Shown here one piece after another: positions 58,086 through 64,000 of a stretch of DNA of 64,000 nucleotides. The first letter of the stretch is position 1, and every line of letters starts with the position of its first letter. Origin of the DNA: Escarpia spicata (Eukaryota > Annelida > Polychaeta > Sabellida > Siboglinidae); the NCBI GenBank assembly GCA_963995525.1, contig OZ023214.1, forward strand, positions 44,461,359 through 44,525,358, written 5' to 3'. The notes under the pieces were generated by a model. That model was not told where the DNA came from. It saw nothing but the letters and a program-made list of their open reading frames with translations, and searched no databases. The position numbers and the translations under genes are program-made.

Positions 58086-59161
58086 GCTAGCTCGATTATA
58101 GTTACATGAATTACTACAAAGTGTATGTAACAGAAAAATTGGTGACTCATTTAATTACTTAAATTTTTGGCCTGGAAGGCATAAATTGTCCGTCATTCAA
58201 TTTTGGGAGTTCCGTTTCAAACAAAGGGAATCAGCAGCCAGGTGGCCTCTGACAATATCTGTTGATAAACCTTGTCTACTGAGGAAGATACCGAGATAAG
58301 GCTAGCGTTGTCTGACATAGTTGGATAGTAAGAAAGATAGGGACTGTGGCTCTACCGATTGTCAGCACTTCCAGGAAGTCCAGTGTAACCTCACTATTAA
58401 GGTCTTCCTTGGCACTGGGCCAAAGTGACCTGAATAGCGAAGTGGCTGTATTCACAGGACTAATTTTCTATACTTTACTCTTGCAGAAATAGTTTGGAAC
58501 TGCTCCAAGGTGACCTTAATTGCAAGGTGGCTGTATTATCGAGGAGACCATGAAGTGAGATTCTACCGTAAGAGTACTGTTGTCATTCACGGCAGCATCC
58601 ATTGCTCTCGTTGTGCATTTTACTTTTGTGTTACAACTCTTACTATTCATCACTTTATATTCTAATAAATGTACTTGAAATACAGTTAATATGTTTTCAT
58701 TTCAAAACCCCAACTACTGACAAATTGTACATTGTACATTATAATATAATTTTATAATCAGATAAAGAATTTAATTGATTAACTGTTATTTTGGAATACA
58801 GCTGTACAGGAATGTTTGAAGAGCAGGAGACATGTAAATGGTCACATGATATGTAACTGGTCACATGATGGGGTAGATTGTTTTGGTTTCCAATGTCAGC
58901 ATAACAAATTAGGGTGTGTTTACACAATAATGTAATAAAAATGGTATTATATTAAATTCTGAAGCTACTATGAAAACGCCTTATCAAGTAACCCAATCAA
59001 CACTCCTACTTTCTTAGTCTGTAAAAAATAACCATTAATTCTTACGCATAATTTACCTAACAGTTACCTCATAATTATTATTAATATTATATTAACTTTA
59101 TTAATTCTCACTAAAAAAATGTAATGCAAATATGGCAAATAATTAGAGCTGGTTGTGGTAC
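58086..59161. other. Remainder of the intron, no feature seen
   Basis: Unassigned intronic sequence between the CA-rich array and exon 59162-59283. Confidence 0.4.
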
Positions 59162-59283
59162 CTGTTTGAAATGGCTGGTCATGTGTTCCTCTAGCACCAT
59201 CTGTCTCTGGAATGTCTTGTCGCACACGGGACACCGCAGCGCACCCTGGTGACACTTCATGTGGGCTTTGCAGTTGTCCTTGC
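59162..59283 (-). CDS. C2H2 zinc-finger protein, exon before last
   Basis: The exon completes a finger split by the intron (KRFSR + KDNCKAHMKCH) and adds CPVCDKTFQRQMVLEEHMTS with a final H. 122 nt, starting in phase 1 and ending in phase 0. The acceptor is TATTTGCAG, the donor GTACCA. Confidence 0.82.
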
Positions 59284-60484
59284 CTGCAAATAGAATTACT
59301 TCTGCTTTTCAACAAAACAAAAGCACGCTCGAAAGCCAACGATCTTTCAAGACAAAACAGACTTAACAGCCAACATCTAGACGATGAGATTCAACAACCT
59401 AAACTCCAACGAAATAGAAACTGATTCAACAGCCAACAATGTCTCAACTTAGTCAACAGCCAATAATCTCAAAAGACAGAAGATGATTCAACAGCCAACT
59501 GTCTCATAAGAATGAAGCTGATTCAACAGCCAACAACCTCTCATGACAGCGTCAACATAGAACAAACTCTCAAGACAAACATTAAATTTCTCAAGACATA
59601 ATCTGATTAAAAACACGCCAACGTGAAATTGTAAAACATGAGAACTGACATTCTTGTTGATTGACTACTGTGGAAACAGGAGGACAGACCCTGGTGATGG
59701 CGCGAAGGTACGGCAAGACAGCAGGACTGCAAGTCAAGTGGGAGCCTATAATCTAATATTATTCAAATGCAGACAGATTATAAGGAAAACCCGAGAGGTT
59801 TCACGCAGACCCCACATCCCTCGGTTATCGTATAACCACATCAGAGTGATACTAATGCTTCGACGTGATCCTAACTGACTTTGTATGATAATCATGCAGC
59901 AACGGTCACTAAAACATTAAACTGCTGCCTGTTCAGGTCTCCCTTGATCACGGCCAATTTGCTATGTCCCAATCCATTGTCTACTGGGCTAATTGCTCAA
60001 AGCCTTGCAATCCTTGGACGCCTCTAAAACGCTGCATGAGAAGGTTGCTGGTACTCTGGAAGGCTCTGTGGAATTGAATTTGTGACATTCCCACTGGAAA
60101 GCAGTAATTTGTTTCTGATTGATGTGCCTGCCTGGAACAGTGGCCTGGTGGTGTCTGGAGTATTGGTGCAGCAGCAGTAATGGACAAGATGGACCTGCAG
60201 GGACTGGCTATTACTGTGCCATCATGTCTTTCTGTTCCCCAGACTAGCTTTGTCTCTCCCCATCAACTTCGATCTTCCCACATGCGAATAATTGCACTAT
60301 TCTGTTTACGTAGGCGCGTGTTTGTTGGTAGATTATAAAAAGTGCACGCACTGCGTTACGCGTGTTTATCTGATGCTTTGTCAGCCAAACCTGTGATTCG
60401 GAGAAATCATGAGATAACATCCCAACATGCTACTGGTGAATTTCTGAATGCGAGTCATTATTACGGCCAAAAAGAATCACTTAC
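59284..60484. other. Zinc-finger intron with degenerate minisatellite
   Basis: From about 59350 to 59545 the phrase GATTCAACAGCCAACA recurs about five times at irregular spacing. The rest shows no feature. Confidence 0.5.
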
Positions 60485-60613
60485 GTGAGAACCGCTTGCC
60501 ACAGATGTTGCAGTCAAATGGCTTGCCGATGTTGTGGTACAACCGCAGGTGTGCAGTGAGATGTTTCGCCATGTCAAACTCCTTGTGGCATTCCGGACAT
60601 GAGTGCATCTTCC
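60485..60613 (-). CDS. C2H2 zinc-finger protein, internal exon
   Basis: It encodes MHSCPECHKEFDMAKHLTAH followed by LRLYH, and the first half of the next finger (FDCNICGKRFS). 129 nt; the acceptor is TCATTCAG, the donor GTAAGT, phase 1 at both ends. Confidence 0.83.
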
Positions 60614-61835
60614 CTGAATGACAGCAACGTTATATTTCTTTTGATCTCTCAGGTAATTATATTTAAAGCCTATGTATGCAGACAGATTGTATGCATACAT
60701 TATTATTCAGTGGTGGTGTATAGGCTATGTGCATATGTATATGCACATCATTACACATTAAGTTGGGATGAACTGTGGTAATTATACATCCAAGATTTAA
60801 ATATTCAGATATTTTAATGTGCTATGTCATAACAATGACACAGGAAATGAGAGAATATACCAAAAGATAAGATCGTTTCATTCCCATCATTTAAGACAAA
60901 CACACACAGAAAGAGGAGAGACATGGAGAGGGAAAAACAGAGGAGAAGGGGATAATGGAGAGAGAGAGGAAGAGAGGTAAAGGCTGATGGAGCCACGTAA
61001 GGGGGGTGGGAGATGAAATGACAAGCAGACATACCAACAGGAATTAGCTACTCTTGTGTGAAATGCTGTTCAGTTAGTCAGGTAAATGGATATTTCACAT
61101 TAGTTTAAAGCCAGTATTCGGGCATAACATTGTTTTCCCATTATCCACCAGGTATATTGGTCTGTTGCACCAACACCACAAACATAACGAGTCACATAAT
61201 TGTGATAACAGTAACAAACTAGAAAAGGTGCATTCAATAGATTCCTGCAGTGGTGACACACAGTGGAGCCCGGGGAACTAATATATGATACATCCACTTG
61301 CTGTGTTGTTGCTTTCATAGATATTTATAGTTTGTATCATAAAATGTGTTACTATGTAAATAATATCACAACTGTTTTTTCCATTTAGTACTGATCATGA
61401 CATGCAGTTGTTTTAAAGCAATATTGAAACATATACAACATGTGTACGTCACTGTGTGGTTCACATGAAGATCAAGAGTATTCCGGAACAATGCAGACAA
61501 GAAAGACTCAGCTGGCCAATTTATCAAAATATAAACAACTGACTGAGGACAGTTTCAGAGTCTGCTTCCATCAATTCTACATTTATATTTGATGAGAGGG
61601 TGTGAACTGATGTTATAGTCTCAACAAAACACTTCTAAGTTCTGTCAAAAGTAACGTGAATACCATATCAGTGAATATAAATATTCACCTGTTTTTTAGT
61701 CAAATGGTGATCAGCATACACAGGGAGAGAAAGGCAAATGGAGGATCACGACAGATGAAGACAACACATCGAGAGGGCAGAACAATCTAACTGATGTGAC
61801 CCCACCCGCAAAGGATCAAACAGAAAGATGTTTAC
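60614..61835. other. Zinc-finger intron, no feature seen
   Basis: A short purine-rich stretch (AGAGAGGAAGAG type) lies at about 60900-61000; otherwise unassigned. Confidence 0.4.
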
Positions 61836-62345
61836 CTGTTTTTGTGAAGGCCACTTCCCCATTGGTTGCCTTCTCCTGTTGCTGTATCTCCATCTTTGGC
61901 TTGATCGACTCGATGTTGGAATGCGCCACAAAATAATGATGCTTCATGTTGGCCATACTACCAAACATCTTAGGACACAGTGAGCAAAGTATATCGGCGT
62001 CCCCCTTGTGGTCAGTGTTGATCGCTGCTTTCTTTGCAACATTCTGCGTCGACAACGGGCTGTTGCTGGGTGGTACCGGTTGCCGTGGCAACTGGTGGCT
62101 GTAGAGATGGTTCTGTAACTCGGCGCTGAAGAAAAATTTCTGCTGACACTCACTGCAGGAGTATGGTCGTACTCCGATGCCATGCTCGAGCACATGTAGC
62201 TGTATCGCACTCGCCTGGTTGAAGGTGGCGCTGCACACGGAGCATGTCATGTCGCTGGTGGCAAAGGTGTGTTGAATGAGATGGCACTGCAGCTTGGCCG
62301 GGGATTCACATAGAGTGTCACACAGGTGACACTGGTGGATGTTAC
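61836..62345 (-). CDS. C2H2 zinc-finger protein, four-finger exon
   Basis: 170 codons with four fingers: CHLCDTLCESPAKLQCHLIQ+H, CSVCSATFNQASAIQLHVLE+H, CSECQQKFFFSAELQNHLYS+H and CSLCPKMFGSMANMKHHYF+VAH. They are separated by a proline/serine linker (PRQPVPPSNSPLS). The finger linkers are not the TGEKP type, and the fingers are irregular, so this is not a typical KRAB-like tandem array. The acceptor is TTTGCGCAG, the donor GTAAAC, phase 1 at both ends. Confidence 0.85.
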
Positions 62346-63553
62346 CTGCGCAAACAATCAAACCACTTAGGGATCATCTCAGATCATCGATGTCCGATAA
62401 CAGATGAAACTACTTTCAATCAGGGGAGGGAGGGTCGGAGACAGTTTCGTCTGGTATTGGACATTGATATTTTATGCTTCAGACTGATACTGTTTATACA
62501 TTGGTATAATGATATCAATGTTTTCAAACTTTTGTCTGGGGTGGGGGATGGGGGTGGGGGGCTGATGAAAATAATTTTGTCTGATATAGCATCAGTGTTC
62601 TGAGATGATCCCCTATAAATACTCAAGGTAAACTTATTTGTAGTTACAGCAAAAACTGAAACTATCTACCAATATTATCAATTACATGCCAGCTGATTTC
62701 TATAAAGTCGTTATTTAGTTTTTTTGTGATTTCAATCAAAACAAACTTTTCAATGATTTTTTACAGGATCCCATAAAAACATGGCAAAAAAGGCAAGTGA
62801 ACAGATTCTATGTAAGCTGTAATTTCTTTAGCAGTTTTACATATTTACAGATAAAATGTATATTTTACAAGGTTATCTTAAATAAAAATGTTTATTATTA
62901 TTATTAAAATGTTTGTCGATTGCCTATTCAAGTCATCAAATAAAATGTTATGATTTCTCAAACGTATCCACTCTTTTATTAAGCTGACTGCATATGTTAC
63001 TATTTATACACTACTAAATATCAACAAACGTGATTTGTTATGGACTAAGTCAACTGAGGAAACAGTTTAAAATGATTGATTAAAACAGACTGGCCGAACA
63101 ATTCCTATGACAGTAAATCTTATTAAAGGTGGTGCTGCAGAATGTTTGTGTAATTTATAGATATCAAATGAACTGCACACTGTAGCAACACACTTGGCTG
63201 GTTGTAACAACTAGAAAAAATACTTATTCTATGGATGGTGCTACATACCCGGTAAATACTGAATTATAGTGGAATTTCACAAAAATAAAGGTGTTGTGAG
63301 TTCTCATTGATTAATCCCTGAAAGTTTGACACCCGAGATGCACGTTGACGCACTGGTTGCCAAGGTAACTAAGTCTTCAAATAATCATACGTGCGAGTAG
63401 GCATTTACTAATTACCATTACAATACAGGGTTGTGAAATACCATAATTATAAAGACGAATTTTTCAAATTGCCATTCAAGCCCTTAGTGGAAAAAGTTAC
63501 TCCCATGTGTGATCCTTAACTGTAATCTTTAAAACAACAACTTGATGTGTTAC
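62346..63553. other. Zinc-finger intron, no feature seen
   Basis: A G-rich tract (GGGGTGGGGGATGGGGGTGG) lies near 62539. No other element was recognised. Confidence 0.4.
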
Positions 63554-64000
63554 CTTCATGCATGACGTGCGTGGCAACGTGGATCTGAATGTCATACTCA
63601 GAGGCAAAGGTCTGCTGACACTTGATGCATTGGTATGTCTTCTGGTGTTGTGCCATGTGTGCCTTCAGCTGTGCGTCCGTCTCAAACTTCACTCCGCATG
63701 TGACGCACTGTCCATGCTCTGTCGGTGGCGTCAGTGTCAGAGTTGTCGGTGGCGTCAGCGTCAGTGGCGTCTCGCCATGGAAACATGGCTTACAGATGTG
63801 GTACTCCACCTCAGAGCTGTTGAGTTTACTGATAAGATTCTCCTTCGTGTCGAAATTCTTCAGACACAAGCAGCAGGTGTAGAGTTGTGACGATGGTGTG
63901 ATGGAACTCGTCTGGAAGTGATGCTTGCCATGCATCTGCAGCTCCAACATGGAGACGAGAGTTTGGCGACAGACGATGCACTGCATGTTGGCCGTGTGCA
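63554..64000 (-). CDS. C2H2 zinc-finger protein, exon cut by the window edge
   Basis: The exon continues beyond 64000. It shows CIVCRQTLVSMLELQMHGKH+H, a degenerate finger beginning CCLCLKNFDTKENLISKL, a threonine/proline repeat (TPPTTLTLTPPT), CVTCGVKFETDAQLKAHMAQ+H and CIKCQQTFASEYDIQIHVAT+H. The donor is GTAACA at 63553, phase 1, matching the next exon. Confidence 0.83.

Noticed and set aside
55156..58150. Frames of 800-990 codons on both strands over the CA-rich array
   Set aside because: They are pure consequences of a short repeat without stops (THMHTS or CVDVCM text in all frames); no start context, splice logic or composition of a real protein.

Overview
The window looks like nuclear DNA of a metazoan, most likely an aquatic invertebrate. 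The evidence is intron-containing genes with GT-AG junctions, a RASD/Dexras-type small GTPase gene, a many-finger C2H2 gene, and a repeat load of several LINE types, Gypsy, Penelope, a Polinton, MITEs and long satellites. The species cannot be fixed from the sequence alone.

Three host genes can be supported. (1) A minus-strand AMP-binding (4-coumarate:CoA ligase-like) gene has its first coding exon at 31212-31412 and its second at 2516-2723. Reading phases agree, so intron 1 is about 28.5 kb; the rest lies beyond the left edge. (2) A plus-strand RASD-like Ras-family GTPase has four exons (42866-43181, 44466-44677, 45255-45347, 45793-46008). Together they give 278 residues ending in a CaaX box (CHII). 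(3) A minus-strand C2H2 zinc-finger gene enters from the right edge and runs through five exons (63554-64000+, 61836-62345, 60485-60613, 59162-59283, 54634-55032) with compatible phases throughout.

Intron 1 of the AMP-binding gene is a nest of mobile DNA. From about 5-7 kb to 19.9 kb lies a decayed Polinton/Maverick (adintovirus-like) element. It carries a protein-primed type-B DNA polymerase on plus. On minus it carries an adenovirus-type protease, double-jelly-roll major capsid, pVI/pX-like minor capsid, penton-like protein, small membrane protein, chromodomain integrase, two conserved unknown proteins, packaging ATPase, a tandem pair of related small genes and an RPA/OB-fold-like protein. 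Almost every gene has frameshifts or stops, and a LINE (about 7206-8997) splits the polymerase. A second 5'-truncated LINE (20272-21512) and a hAT-like terminus follow.

From 22925 to 40075 is a very large inverted repeat: arms of about 2.7 kb once later insertions are removed, and a spacer of about 7.4 kb holding exon 1 of the AMP-binding gene. The left arm was later hit by a Gypsy element (23123-27089, LTRs, AAAAT target duplication) and a short Penelope-like fragment; the right arm keeps both empty sites. A pogo/Tigger-like MITE is present in both arms and so is older than the duplication.

The right third, around the RASD and zinc-finger genes, is dominated by tandem repeats: a 47-bp array (40.3-40.7 kb), CTGC/CTGT/TC microsatellites (41.3-41.95 kb), an ACA/ACG tract (46.07-46.31 kb), about 80 copies of a 36-bp unit (48.29-51.18 kb) and a 2.9-kb CA-rich array (55.19-58.09 kb) inside a zinc-finger intron. 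Degenerate LINE 3' ends and one degenerate cysteine-rich ORF (51.63-52.29 kb) fill much of the rest.
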